A DNA stretch of 64,000 bases from Harmonia axyridis (Eukaryota; Arthropoda; Insecta; Coleoptera; Coccinellidae). Both the position numbers and the translations under genes were made by a program. The stretch is from NCBI RefSeq assembly GCF_914767665.1, contig NC_059502.1, forward strand, positions 59,812,031 to 59,876,030, read 5' to 3'. This document shows, piece after piece, positions 21,802 through 35,600 of this stretch. Under the pieces are notes generated by a model that made no database searches, was not told where the DNA came from, and saw only the letters and a program-made list of their open reading frames with translations. Each line of letters opens with the position of its first letter. Position 1 is the first letter of the stretch.

Positions 21802-23840
21802 TGAAACGTTAAAAACGTAGTGACTTAAAGTGATTTTCAATTACGAAAAGACTGAGAATCTATCAATCGAAAATGATATCAATTTTACCACTATTTTTCT
21901 GTAGTTTTTTATGCGAAAATATTCTATGTAAATAAAATCAGTATTGGTCAATTCCTTTTCTGTTCTGTGGAAAAGTCATGCGGAAAATAACACTTTTTCA
22001 AATATTGTTTAGACATCCGCATCAGTATTATTACGTACAACGAGTAAATGTGCAGTTCTTCAAGATTTAATTTTTAACATTAATTACTTTTGCAAAATAT
22101 AAAAGAATAGTGAACTAGCAAAATTCAAAGAAGCTCGCCTTCTCCAACAAGTTGAATTACTAATTTTACTATCGGCAATAACAATGCTTGTGTATTTCAC
22201 ACTCAGAGTTATAAAATACTGAATTCTCTAATTTATTGTAGAGCCAACTATTGTCTATCTTTGTTTTTTTGATTTGTGAACAAGGTGGCGAAAAAAGGTG
22301 GGGGTTTGTTGTTATACCTGTTCTTCTGAAGACAATAGTTCACTTTTAAAACATCAAAGGAAGAAGAAATGAAAATTATACTTTTGCTAAAGTGATATTT
22401 CAAAGTATATAAAAACACGCTGATCAAAATGGAAATGACATATCTATGTATTTTATTACTCTGAGATTTTACAGCCAAAAACTGCCGCTTCCGTCCACAG
22501 CTTGAATAATTAATAATAACATCAATTTAATTTCAAAATCAAAAGAAACAATGAAAGGAAATGAGATAATAAGTATCTTCCAATAAATTTCATAAGACAG
22601 TACAAAATACCAGTAGATACATGAAAATGCATAGTACTGATTTTTTCCTTCAGTTTTGTACATTTTTTATAGCTAATCCTCTTCATCATTCCGATAGTAT
22701 ATACAATCTTGAAGATTATTTTATACATATTTTCATAAGAATTAATGACTTTTCCACAGAAACTTGTTTCACTTTGTCACAAGGCTATGCAATAATTAAT
22801 TTATATATTCGAATGATTTTTATATCTTAACATCGAATTGAATTGTTGGACAAAATTAATTAATACATTGTGATGAGATTTTCAATAATCCCATCGAATA
22901 CTTATTATTGTCCAGCAATGGACTAGCCTAACATATCTGTCATTTTTCACTTTGTACATATCAAAAATCGATTATATTGGTCAATTTCTAAAGAACCCTT
23001 CAATTAATGTCGTGATTTAAAGAGCTTTCTGAATTCTTTTTAGAGAAATGAGCAGAAAGTATTTGTGAGCTTCCACACTTATCATTTCACAGTTTAATTA
23101 TGTTCAATAAATTGATGTAATAAAAATCACAATATTAGAGAAATTAATTCATGGTAATTATTGATTGATATATTTGGAAACTAAGCTTTTTATTGAATAT
23201 TTTGAATTGTTATTAACATGTTCTTGTTATAAATGAGAAAAATATATACCAAAGATATTTTTTGTATAGAAAAAGTTTTAATAATGTATATTTTTTTTAA
23301 GAAAATAGCTTCAATGAAACCCTGATGATTTGCGTGGTTTCCAGTCGAAATCTTCATAATTAAATTCAGATCCGTTATTCCATTCTACCATTTTCATGTT
23401 TGACTATTCTTCTAATGTTGTTCAATATGTTCTATTGAACTGATAAATAATTCGCCGATACTTGAAAACTTTTTACCTTGTCATATTAATGATTTCAATA
23501 TGTGCCACAACAAATTAAGTTATGAAACTGATACAACATAGTTATGTAAATTATCTTATTGTTTTACATTGTAAATAATTCATTTTTTTATCATTTTAAA
23601 CTATCATTTGTATTTCAATGTAAAAATTCCCTTGATGCTTGTTTTATGTATAGTATGAGAGTGTTATGGGTGATTACAAATGATGAAATTATAGCTCAAA
23701 TTGTAAATACTGAAATATTCTTGCGAATTTTCTATCCTACTAGGAAATGTTATCATTATGTATAATTTTTTTAAGTCTTTATGATAGCAATATTTATAAA
23801 ACATTGTGATTGTAAAATAAAGAGCCTAAATATTTGAATA
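21802..23840 (+). other. kirre/rst 3' untranslated region (extent uncertain)
   Basis: Non-coding AT-rich sequence follows the stop. AATAAA at 21931-21936 could end a short 3' UTR. A second AATAAA near 23816 could end a transcript about 2 kb longer. I cannot tell which is used. Confidence 0.4.
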
Positions 23841-24719
23841 TTGAGTTTCATTAATCTCCAAATATTCAGAAGACTTAAAAAACGTAATTGAAAATAAAAA
23901 TGAGATATATTGCAAACTGCGCAATCTAACTAATAAATATAAAAAAAACGACTCCTTTTTCATCTTTTCGTCTCTTCCAATCTATCAAATCTTATATCGA
24001 TGTACCAGTCACTTGTTAAACAGTCCTTGTACCAATTTAATCATTATCGCTATGTCATTTAATACAATATTGAAATCCAGATTATTACATTACTTCCCAC
24101 TTAGATAATGTGTTGGCATTGGTAGCCATAACTATTCTTCTACCGACCTCTCAATAGTACATCATCTCTTATTCATTCGTCAACTGTTAGATTTATAGAT
24201 ACTATGAAATTTTACGTATTCTAAATCGAACAAAATTACTTCTAATTCCTGTTCCTCATATTATTATGAAATGAAAATAGAATAGATGGAATAGAAAATA
24301 AATAAACCATAAATAAATAATCAAATGCTTGAATTCCTCCCTAAAGGAATATGCATTATGACTGGAAGATACTTAAGTGGGGAATCACACTGGAGCAAAA
24401 AGCAACTGGCAATGATAGCAATATCAAGTTACATACAAATGAACGTGAAATTAATACCGTCTATAATAATGCTTGCTGCTGGTTGCTAATAGCGTATTGC
24501 TCCTGTGTGCGACACCAATATATCTTTCAGTTAAAACTTTTAACGAATTATTTACAATATCGACATTCGACTGTCATATTGTGAATATTAATTTCGATCA
24601 CACAATATACTTACACCTATAGAAAATGAAAGACAAGGAAAATGATGGGTAACTGCATGTGATTATAATTACGAAATAATTCAGAACTAGTCCATTTCTT
24701 ATTGAAGTAGTAGAAAAAC

Positions 24720-25290
24720 TTTTCAGGCAGCTTTACCGCTTACCTAAAACACTTGATCTTGATGGAAATGAAGTTGGTCCTCATTTACACCAACCGATAG
24801 AAAATACATGAGTGTCCATTTATGTGAGAGGTACAGAAGAATGGTTTCTCAGTATCTTAAGTTCCACGTGGTGAGAGCCCTTCATTTTTATGCTTATGGG
24901 AGTTATCAGAAAAGTATTGCCAAGATTTTTTTCTTGAGTCTCAGTCAAACGATGGTTATTCGGGATTCATGGAAAATTCAATTTTCCGAATCTGATTGGA
25001 TGCATAGATTGTACTCACATAGTAATAAGTGCACCATCAAATGATGACAATATACATCCTGGATTTGCATATCTAAATAGGAAAGGCTTCCACAGGATAA
25101 ATTGGCAAACCATATGCGATTCTGACATAAAAATATTGCATTGTATGGCTCGCTATCCCGGCTCAATACATGATTCTGCTATTTGGACCCTGTCGAAAGT
25201 ATTTTCTCATTTCCGTATATAAACAATAATGAAAATGGATTTTTGTTATTATGTGATTTAGGATATCCCTTGCAGCTTTGGCACTTAACA
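24720..25290 (+). pseudogene. Harbinger-type transposase relic
   Basis: Across shifting plus-strand frames the sequence reads FYAYGSYQKSIAK, then about CIDCTH..SAPSND and LNRKGFHRIN, then ARYPGSIHDSAIW and LLCDLGYPLQLW. These match the order and motifs of HARBI1-like transposases (GCIDCTH, NRKG(F/Y)HS, ARYPGSTHDS, GDSGYPL). Frameshifts and stops throughout mark it as dead. Ends were not located. It lies between the convergent kirre/rst and Ly6 genes. Confidence 0.75.
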
Positions 25291-25299
25291 CAGTAGAAT

Positions 25300-27830
25300 G
25301 CATTGACATAGAGGGTTCTTCCTGTTCTATTTCAGCTCTTTCTAATATTTGTTGCAAGTTGGTCATGCTTAAATTAGACAAATAACAGTTTACGAGGCCA
25401 AAGGTAACATACAAACAAAAAACAACAAAGGTGCTACTCTATTGGCAGATATAAATATTTTTTTCTCGAAAAGCTATCTGATTTTTTTTTAATTCAATGA
25501 TGTAGAATATAATTAAAATGTTCGCTATTATTTTTGAAGTAGGGAAGAGAAATAAAAAATAAATGGAGGTTCAAAACTACGAGTATTTATTTGAATATAC
25601 ATTCATAGTTGAGCTCAAAAATCAATAGCGGTGCAAACATTCGAATCGATATAACTTTATTAGATGAGTATCCATCTCAAAATATGCCAAAATATATATT
25701 TCAGACGAGTTCTTCTTTATTTACAATAGATTAATCTCAAACAAAACATCAAATATTATATAGGTACATCAACTCTCCATAAAGTAGTATTCAATTCACA
25801 TTAGCGTTTTTCAAAATATATAAGCATTCAGTGAAAATCGAATTTGCCAACAATTTCAACCAATCATACATTATAATTTTATAATAACTCTCCAATTACT
25901 CTGAATGCATTAAAAAAAACCTCTTAAATATTTGAAGACAATCAATTGGAACCAATGAAATAAATATCGAAAATTTAAATTATAACTTCATGTTCAATTT
26001 TGTGGTTTAGATTTATTCATTTTCACAATATTTTTATTGTGAGAAAATCTCATGTCTAGTGTATTACAATAATTGATCATTATAAAAGGATTTTTAAATA
26101 ATATTTCCCTGTCTATAAATAATTATTAAGGAATATAATTTTTAATACATCTTCAGTCAGAGAAAAAAAATCTTCGAAGGTTGGTAGAAATACATACTAG
26201 TGAACAAACGAGATATATAACAGAACTAATTAATTTTTAGGTAGATACCTATTTGTAATCAACTCTTTTGGTTGATATAGGTAACTATGAGTTAGTAAGT
26301 ACTAGTCAAACTTAATTCGGAGTTGTACAATGTTACATGAGTATTAATTCAGTCAGATAATGAAGACTCAACACTGTTATGAATTTCCACATACAAGTAC
26401 ATATTATAATTTGTTTGATTCCGCATCATCGAAATCATCATGTTGCCTTAAGCGACATATTACATTTTAATAAATAAATCAGACAATTCTACTTGATACA
26501 AAATATCTGATTCAGGTAAAGTTGTCACCTAAAATCATTCATAAAATTTTCTTTAATTCCTTCAAATTATTCAATTTTTAGGAAATTTCTTATCAATACT
26601 ATTTATGTGCACTGTGGAGAAGTAAGTTATAATTCAATAATCAAATGAATTATAATTCAATAATCATCAGAACAGTTCCTACAATGTGAGGAATATTCGA
26701 TACGATAGCATCGATATTGATATTGATACAAAAGAACTCATTCTGAAATTATGCAGTGTTTTCTTTCAAATCGTTAATTCGAATAATTTCAGGTACTTAC
26801 AAATAACAATTAATATAAGAAATTTATAACATACTTAAGCAAATTATAATTAACTAATATAACATCAAATCTCAACTTATTTTCCTCAGGAAGCAGGACT
26901 TTTATGAATATTATCAACAGGTACTATCTAAAAACTAAAGGACACAACGGTCAAAAAAGCTCTGGTACACATATATATAAGTACATGTATGCTATCGAGC
27001 AAGTGTGACTATGTGGCTTCAGCCAGCTGGCAGTGTCAATCAATTCAGATATCGTCTTCCAATTTATTTATTCTGGCTCAAAACTAAATTGATATTTCAA
27101 AGAAAACAAGGTGGTGGCTTGTGAGGATAATTTTTGATTGAAAATTCATAATAAGCTTGACCCAATGGAGATAATGAGGGGGAAAATATAGAAAAATTCA
27201 AATGGAAATTCTTGAGTTTCATTTCATTACTATGATAAAGAATTGGCTCATATGCAATATGGATCTGGATTTGAAGAAAATTAACAATTATCTAGAAATT
27301 CCAAACGTATTGAAAGATCAAATAATGAAGGAAATATAATTCAACATCACCCTAGAAACTTATCGCACCTTTTTCATTTAAATATCGGAATGGATTACCT
27401 ATCTTATTTCCAAAATGAATGTTGGCTGAAGCTGAAAATTCAGTATCTCTATTTTGAAATATAATTGAATACGCATCATTAATATCAATTAGTATCCAAA
27501 CTGAGTCAACTTCCCAAATAAAATATTTTACAAGATCCAGAGATAAGGATTTTTCTATCCTTCGTTATCGTTTTATCTAAATTAATATTTGAATAATTTT
27601 GATTTATGATCAATTTCTAACCTAATCATTTTTATCAGAAGTTGCAATAAATACCATCAGTGGACTAATACAAATCTGCTCTTCGCTAATTAATTCGAAT
27701 GAAAAAAATTAGGTGCTAGTTTTCTTTTTTTAATAAATTATACCTATACAAGTGTGATTGATTCATTTGTCAAGCCGACAATATAATTGGAATGCAAAAT
27801 AATAATACTGGAAAAGAGAGTATCCACATC
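25300..27830. other. Intergenic DNA, nothing recognised
   Basis: Very AT-rich sequence between the Harbinger relic and a LINE relic. No open frame of note, no tandem array and no transposon ends seen. Confidence 0.5.
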
Positions 27831-28210
27831 AGAAGCAATAGACACAAACTCAAACATCTGCTGAATATGAATGATAAGTATATTATAACCAGCTGAAAGT
27901 GATGCTCAAAATATTGAAACATTCCTATGAAGATCTGAGAGTGGTATTTGGATTAGATACGTAACATGCTCAGCATGGCGTGAGACAAAATTCAAAATAA
28001 ACCTATCGCTTTTCGAAAGAACAAGAGATACAAGCAATGAAATCGGAAGAAATGAAAATGGTACTGAACGACGAATCAACCAACAGAGAATGAAGTGAGA
28101 CAGATTGAGTTCATTAGAAAAATCAAAAAAATTCAGGAAACAAACTCCATCAGCAATACTCTGACAAGAACAAATTTAGTTAGGGTTACTCCTTAGAAGA
28201 ATCGAAACTG
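27830..28210 (+). pseudogene. Non-LTR retrotransposon relic (reverse transcriptase thumb region)
   Basis: Plus-strand frames read SYEDLRVVFGLDT, then a region corresponding to ERRINQQRMK. This is the stretch after the catalytic box in the same LINE family found at 46240-47990. Short and heavily mutated. Confidence 0.55.
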
Positions 28211-29395
28211 CCTTCAGCACCTGTACAGCACATGTATAGCAGGTGTCACTATCTTATTCTTTGGAGTATGAATTTTGATGTATTTACTTTGTTCTCTCAT
28301 GAAAAACATTGCAAATTGAGACTTACAGGGGAATTTATCGATCAAACTTCAGATTTGAATTTGCTTCGCTTCCAAATACCAAAAATGGGTGTATCTCAAA
28401 ATTCTTCACAGATCAAATGGAATTTATTGCAATTCACATCATGAAATCATTCATACCTTCTTCCATCAAATCCTTAATGATATCACTTTATGCTTCTTTC
28501 AATTTGAAAGAAGCAATAGAAATATTTATTGAGAAATGACTTTCGATCCTAATTTTTCCATAATATCAATTTCTTTTTGTTGTCAAAAAATTTTCTTGTT
28601 TACACTTTGTTTATTTTTGGTGTATAAATCTGATAATATTATTTGAATTGATTTTTCAAATGACATTATGTTTCGAGTGCAGGTGTAGACCTATAGAAAA
28701 TTCGATACCTCCAGTACATCTTTTAGAAACATCGACCTTTTCTATACGCATTCAAATTACTTCTTGTTATAGGAAATAATCCCATGACCAATCTAACTTA
28801 TGAACTATCAATAAGCCAACTAAGGCAGCATTCGTTTGCGAAATTCCTATCACCTCTCAACATAGCCGTATTGATTTTAATCTTCTACAAGCTTAACAGA
28901 TTCGAGATTGTTTCACTAGGGTTAAAACTTCAGGAACTTCGAAAAAGTAATGAATCACGATAAGATCCAAAATTTGATAAGGTTTTGACCGTCAATGATT
29001 CGAATTGACATCTTTATAGAGGATTAAAATTTTTTTGGAGAAGAAGAAGTGACTGTGATTTGAAAATCATAAATTCAGTCTTTTTCGTGGATTCTGATAT
29101 CACTCCTAACGAATTGATATGCTAGTTTGAGAGATTTCAATTCGAAAATATCCATATTTGAATTCAAAAAAGTCTGTAGTAAATTTGAGACATAAAACAA
29201 ATTTGTTTTTTCCTAGCCATGATATGTCAAATTATATAGAAACAGTTCAATTTGAAAATAATTATCGGAGGCTTCCACAATATCAGTTTTCTGCAGTTGT
29301 ATGTTTACAGTGTTCTCGATTTTTTTCTCTTCTTCAATCATTCAAATCATTGATTATCATTATGAACTAAAAATTCTTTTATGAGGCGCTGAACT
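28211..29395. other. Intergenic/3' flank of the Ly6 gene
   Basis: Follows the stop of the minus-strand Ly6 gene and probably contains its 3' UTR. A possible AATAAA on the minus strand lies at 28610-28615. Nothing else recognised. Confidence 0.4.
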
Positions 29396-29625
29396 TCAAA
29401 AGATTTTTCCTATTCCTATCGAATTTGTTCCTAAGAAAGCAATCACTGAAAATATCACTGTCAGCTTGGAAGGACTAAAAGTGAAACTCTCGTTGCAAAG
29501 AGATCCTGTACAAGAGCAGTATCTCAGTTGAACATCGTGTGTCCCACTCCTTTTTGCACACTCACGGTCGTCTCTGTCGCTTCTGATGTAACCACAAGAC
29601 CTGATAACTCGAGTTTTTCCATTAA
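29396..29625 (-). CDS. Ly6 gene exon 3: second half of finger domain and GPI tail
   Basis: The acceptor on the minus strand is atgtttcag before TTAATGG. The first codon, completed by G from exon 2, is Val: VNGKTRVIRSCGYIRSD follows. It holds cysteines 6-10 of the domain (SC, EC, YCSC, LCN), then SPSKLTVIFSVIAFLG, a hydrophobic GPI-signal-like tail. Stop at 29396-29398. Confidence 0.92.
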
Positions 29626-32600
29626 CTGAAACATATCCAGAAATTAGCAATCATCCGAGAACCAGCAAAAATTTATATCATAGAGATAGATAGAGCAATA
29701 TAAAAATTATTAACTTCAAACAATAAAGCATATGTAGATAAAATCTCAGAATAAGCAAAGGAAATGTAAAGAAGTATCATACATTTTAACGTATGATACA
29801 AGAGCTCAGATAAAAACCCCAGCCAAAATTATGTCCGGTATAGAGCAATATAAAAATTATTAACTCCAAACAATAAAGCGTATGTAGATAAAATCTCAGA
29901 ATAAGCAGAGAAAATATAAAGGGGTATCATACATTTTAACGTATGATACAAGAGCTCAGATAAAAACCTCAGCCACAATTCTTTCCGGTATAGAGCAATA
30001 TAAAAATTATTAACTTCAAACAATAAAGCATATGTAGATAAAATCACAGAATAACCAGAGGAAATGTAAAGGGGTATCATACATTTCAATTTAACGTATG
30101 ATACAAGAGCTCAGATAAAAACCTCAGCCAAAATTCTGTCTGTTCTATTGGTTTGAGTATTTGTTTACAAAATAAGCTGACATAGTTGTATTGAAGAGGT
30201 TCTCCTTCACCCAAATAAATTTTTTCCATCCTTTCTTGCCACCAAAAGTTGACGACATATATATTATAATTAAATCTGAAAACAAAGAAGAAGAACCAGA
30301 AAGCAGTAAGAAATGTTTCCATTATGTTGTTTTAGCGACCCATTCTCAAAAAGAATTTGAAACTGAATGTATAGCTTGGAAACCACCAAGAAATTTATAA
30401 ATTAGACAATTATCCAAGTGATCAATATTTTCTTCTACACCACACACAATGTTGTCTAGTGGGATTTCAATAGAATGCCATTTAAAAAGCATACTATTGC
30501 AACGACCATGACCAGTCCTTAGTCGATTTATAATCAAATTTGCCTAGTAGGATTGAAACCTAGAATTTTTTTCTGAAGGATCAACGATTAGACTTGTTGA
30601 AGACATCAGAAGAATTCCATTCCGAACGCCAAAATTCCTTGCACTTTCATAAGATTGAAGGAAAGTATTAATATAGGCTTGGTTAATCGATCGTCTAGAG
30701 GTATGATTCGATTACCTGGCCTTTCGTCTTTTTCTCCGTGACTTTGTTGGATTTGTAATAATTAAACTCTTTTGAATTATTTACATCTATTTACAAAGCC
30801 ACAATTATACAGTACAAACTCAGTATTGAGAAGATCCTAATTACGTCTTAATTAACAAGTTTCTCACTACGGTACTGAATTTCGTCTTTAACTCGTTTGT
30901 TGATTACTCGAAACGTCTTCGTTTATCACGTCTTCGTCGTACTTCAAGTTTTCGGTCGTCTCGTCTCTAACTCGTCTTAATTCAGTCCGCGAACCGTCTT
31001 TTCATCTTACGTCTTAAGTTGACCGACCGAACTTGACTCGTCTTCGGCTTAATTTGAACTGAACTCTCTGCCGATTGCAACTTACCCTGTCTCGAATATC
31101 GACCTCCCTTCTTTCAGCTTAACCACACCCTTAGGGAAAGTACCATCCCCTAGTCCAATAAGAATTTTGCCGTACCGCCCACAAAGATCTTCGCGGATTC
31201 CTGGAAATCGAATATTCTCGAAGGACTAGAACCTGATACACAGATGTTACACATCTGGTACCGTGTTGTCTTCGAACTTTCACAACCCCCTAGTAAATCT
31301 CTTCAAGATTTACAACTCCATGACATATCTTCGACACCTCGAAGAATAACACATCTTTTTTACATTATATGTACAATAACAATTCGTTCCCTGTAAATTC
31401 ATTGAAATTGTCATGCCCTCGACACTTGAAGAAAACTAATAGGTCTCCAAGCATCCGGTTGACCATCTCAAATATTTACAGGGAACAATAACTGGATCCT
31501 ACATTAATCCATAAAGGTTTGCGTGACTCTCTGACAGTTCTCCTATCTGAGAGGTAAGATACGATTGGAAATGAGTTCGGGTAGAAATGAGATTTATCCC
31601 AAGATTTCTTGACTGCAATCTGTCTACAAATATGAGGCGGAATTACCTATATGTGATAGCACTGGTAACCAATGTAAAGGTGTAGATCTACTCCACTAAT
31701 AATTTTCATAGAAACGTTAAGCTGTGCATTAATTTTATGTGCACTATTGAACCAAACAAGACAACAGTATTCAGCAGCAGAAAAAACCAAGGTCAAAGCT
31801 GCCGTACGAAGAGATCTGGCATCAGCACCTCATGAGAAAAAAAAATTATGTTGGTAGGATCATCTGAAAGATATATCAATGGAAAATATTTCTGATTATA
31901 GGGTAGATAGTCTGCAACCTGTTCTTAAAGCATAGCTTAATTTTTTGCAAAAAGCGCCTTCGGATTTCGAATGCCGCGGTTGAGTTGGTTAAAATGCAAA
32001 ATACGACTAGAGGTTCCGTAAATAATCTTGTTTTTCTCATAATTTCAAAACTCTTCATAGTTGATCAGCCAAATTCTCATAGGTATGAATTCAAGTTATC
32101 GAATAAGAATGTAATTCGAAATGAAGGAATGCAGACAATGGTGATAAAAAAACATCAAAGATACTTCCTTATGCGTTATAACGGGTGTTTTTTTTCCAGG
32201 TATATAACTTTAAGTTGGCATTACTGTTCAAGATGGCGACCGATTCAACAGCTGTCAAGTGATTTATTCTCAGTTTAGTTTGGCAATTCATCGTGAAGAG
32301 ATTCAGGCCTGAACAACGCTTGCAAAAAGTGCAATTTTATTTCGAAAATATTAGTTCTGTGCGAAATACTTATCGCGCACTACGTCCATTTGATTTTGTT
32401 TAGCGATGAAGCGCACTTCTGGTTGAGTGGCTACATAAACAAACAAAACTGCCGCATTTGGAGTGAAGCTAATCATCAAGTATATGACGAAACACCATTA
32501 CATCTAGAAAAACTGACTGTTTGGTGCGCTTTATGGGCAGGTGGAATCATTGGTCCGTACTTCTTCAAAAACGATGATGGCCAGAACGTTACAGTCAATG

Positions 32601-35600
32601 GTGATCGGTATAGAGCCATGATTACTAACTTTTTCATTCCTGAATTGAACAACCATGATGTCCAGGAGCTGTGGTTCCAACAAGACGGCGCAACATGTCA
32701 CACAGCTCGTGCCACAATCGATTTATTGAAAGACACGTTTGGTGACCGCCTAATTTCACGTTTTGGACCTGTGAATTGGCCTCCAAGATCTTGTGATTTA
32801 ACACCACTAGATTACTTTCTGTGGGGCTATGTGAAGTCATTGGTCTATGCGGATAAGCCACAAACCCTTGACCATTTGGAAGACAACATTCGCCGTGTTA
32901 TTGCCGATATACGGTCAAAAATGTTGGAGAAAGTCTTCGAAAATTGGACGTCCAGATTAGACTACATCCGAGCCAGCCGTGGCGGTCATATGGCAGAAAT
33001 CATATTCAAAATGTAATGCCACAAGATTATCTCGCGGATAAATAAAATTCATGTCAATCGAAAAATCCATCGTTGTTTTATTGCAATTCAAAGTTCTATA
33101 GCTCTAAAAAAAACACCCTTAGTTTTCGAAGCAATACTAAAACTTTGCATGCCGTACCACCGCCCCTTGTATCTTGTGGTCTGATAGGTAGGTAATCATT
33201 CTTCGATCGTTCACAGTGTTTTAGACGCCAAAACTACTCGCGCCGACCCTGAGTCAGATTACCTATATTAATCCTAGATCAATATGTCAAAATCCCAAAA
33301 AAAACATTGTTTAAACTTCGATTACCAAATAGGGATTATTCGATTAATAATTTTCATACAAATAGATTACCCTCGATTGATCTCGTGACTGCCGTGCCAG
33401 CAAGTAATGCAGCACACCCTGAGAACTTCGCGTGACCCTATTGCATCTACTGGGTTGTTTTAACGATTATCCATAAAACAATACTTCCATTCGACTCCAC
33501 TCTTTGGATACTCCTACTTCTCTAGTCTCGTCTAGTAGGTATAGAAATGACGATGTCAAACATACATGATTGAGGCGAGAACGAACTCTGGGTGAAATGA
33601 GTGTCAGAATTAATTTTGCAGCTATAGATCAAGCGGTAAAAATTTTTGGTGAAGGATATTTTTCAAATAAGTGAATTAAATAATATTTTTTATGGATAAA
33701 ACTATAATACACCCACATGCAGAAAACGCAACAAGTTGAAATTAATTAAAAGTAAAGGTGTCATAATTTTCTAATTACATATGCGTACAACTTTACTTCC
33801 GCAGTTTTTTTCCGATATTAGAGGCTTTATTATAAGAAACTGGTTATACTGTTATACATTTACGACTCAAAGTTTGTCCATCGCAGGCCACTACTTTCTC
33901 CCATCTTTCGGGTAGCGTACGAATCTCGCGTTGAAAAAACTGGTCATCTTTTGAAGCGATCCACAAATCGATCCAATTTTTCACTTCCTCATAAGACGGG
34001 AAGTGCTGATCAGCCAGGCCATGTGCCATTGTTCGAAACAAGTGATAGTCCGAGAGGCAACGTCTGGAGACTACGGCGGATATTGTAGGACTTGACCACT
34101 TTCGCAACATGGGTCGAGCATTGTCATGCTGCAAAATCACTTTCAATGTTCGGCACAAACACATTAATTGCGTTCGATAATGTTCGCCTGTGATTGTTTC
34201 AGTCGGTTTTAATAACTGATAAGGCCTACACTACGCCGAGCTGGTCTGAGCATGAACTTGGGACCGTGAATACTCGGTTTGGCCGTCGACGTGGAATCAT
34301 GGCCGGGATATCCCCCTGATTTTCTACGTTTGGGATTATCGTAATGAACTAATTTCTTGTCTCCAGTCATAATGCGATGCAGAAATCCCTTTCGTCTTTG
34401 CCTTGCAAGCAGCTGTTCACAAGCAAACAAACGTCGTTCAACCTCTCTCGGCTTCAACTCGTACGGCACCCAATTTCGTTGTTTCTGAATCATTCCCATG
34501 AATTTCAGGCGTTTTGAAATGGCTTGTTGCGTCACTTCCAATGATACTGAAAATTCTTGTTGCGTTTGACACGAGTCTTGATCAAGTAATGCCTCCAATT
34601 CTGAATTTCCGAAAACTTTCTCTCTTCCACCGCCATTCTAGTCTTCGAGGTCAAAATCACCATTCTTGAATCGTTGAAACCTCTCTCGCCACGTTATTTC
34701 ACTAATAGCGGCCTCACCATAGGTATTTGAGAGTATTCGATGAGTTTCAGCCGCAGATTTCTTCATATTAAAGCAGAAAATTGAAAACTCCGAAAATGAG
34801 GAGAATTTGTCTCATAAGCTTAGATGTTGAATCCAGAATTACTTTATGAATAATAAATAAATAAATAGATCGTAGATGTCATACAGTAAGCTTAGGTATT
34901 TGTCAACATAACGGCATCCAAATATTAGTTGATTTGTGTCAAAATGGACTAATATTTCGATGGCGTTATGTTTACAAATACCTAAGCTTATTGTATAACA
35001 TCTACGATCTATTTATTGCGACTACCACTCATCACTACAGCCATCTATAGCAAAACGGCGGAAGCAAAGTTGTACACCTAAGAGTATGTACGATGTGTTT
35101 ATTGGAGAAAACATAGCAATAATACAATGAAATGGAAAATCGATTATGTGAGTGGTTGGCCCTAGCCTTAGGTAAATGCAGGTCATCCAGGCCGTTCAGA
35201 AAAGTAGGTTGTGTATCCGAAGACTGTTAATTTCGGAGATAATGAGTGTTTCATAAAAATGATTGGCCTAAATATCTGATAGCCATAATTCGAAAACCAG
35301 GAGGTCCGATTTTGTTTGAATTTTGTGGTTTTGTTCACTTCATACAAACTTCAAAAAATTTCAAGTACCTGATTTTAATATTTTATGGGCAGTACACAGA
35401 GATTATTGAGTTTCCTCCTTTAGACTGTCGTTATTGCCATGAAAAATATATAATTCAGTGTAAAGAATTAGATTTTTATTTTGAATGGAGCACATTTTTC
35501 AAAATAGTAGCAAACGAAATAATTCATGGCTTATGTTATTTTTTTTAGAAAACGGTCTGTTTTTATTTCTTATGTGGCAATTTTTGTTATCTGCTGAAAT

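Noticed and set aside
21472..21840. 122-codon minus-strand open frame
   Set aside because: Antisense of the kirre/rst last coding exon.
25163..25414. 83-codon minus-strand open frame
   Set aside because: Overlaps the plus-strand Harbinger relic, where recognisable motifs (GYPLQLW) lie on the other strand.
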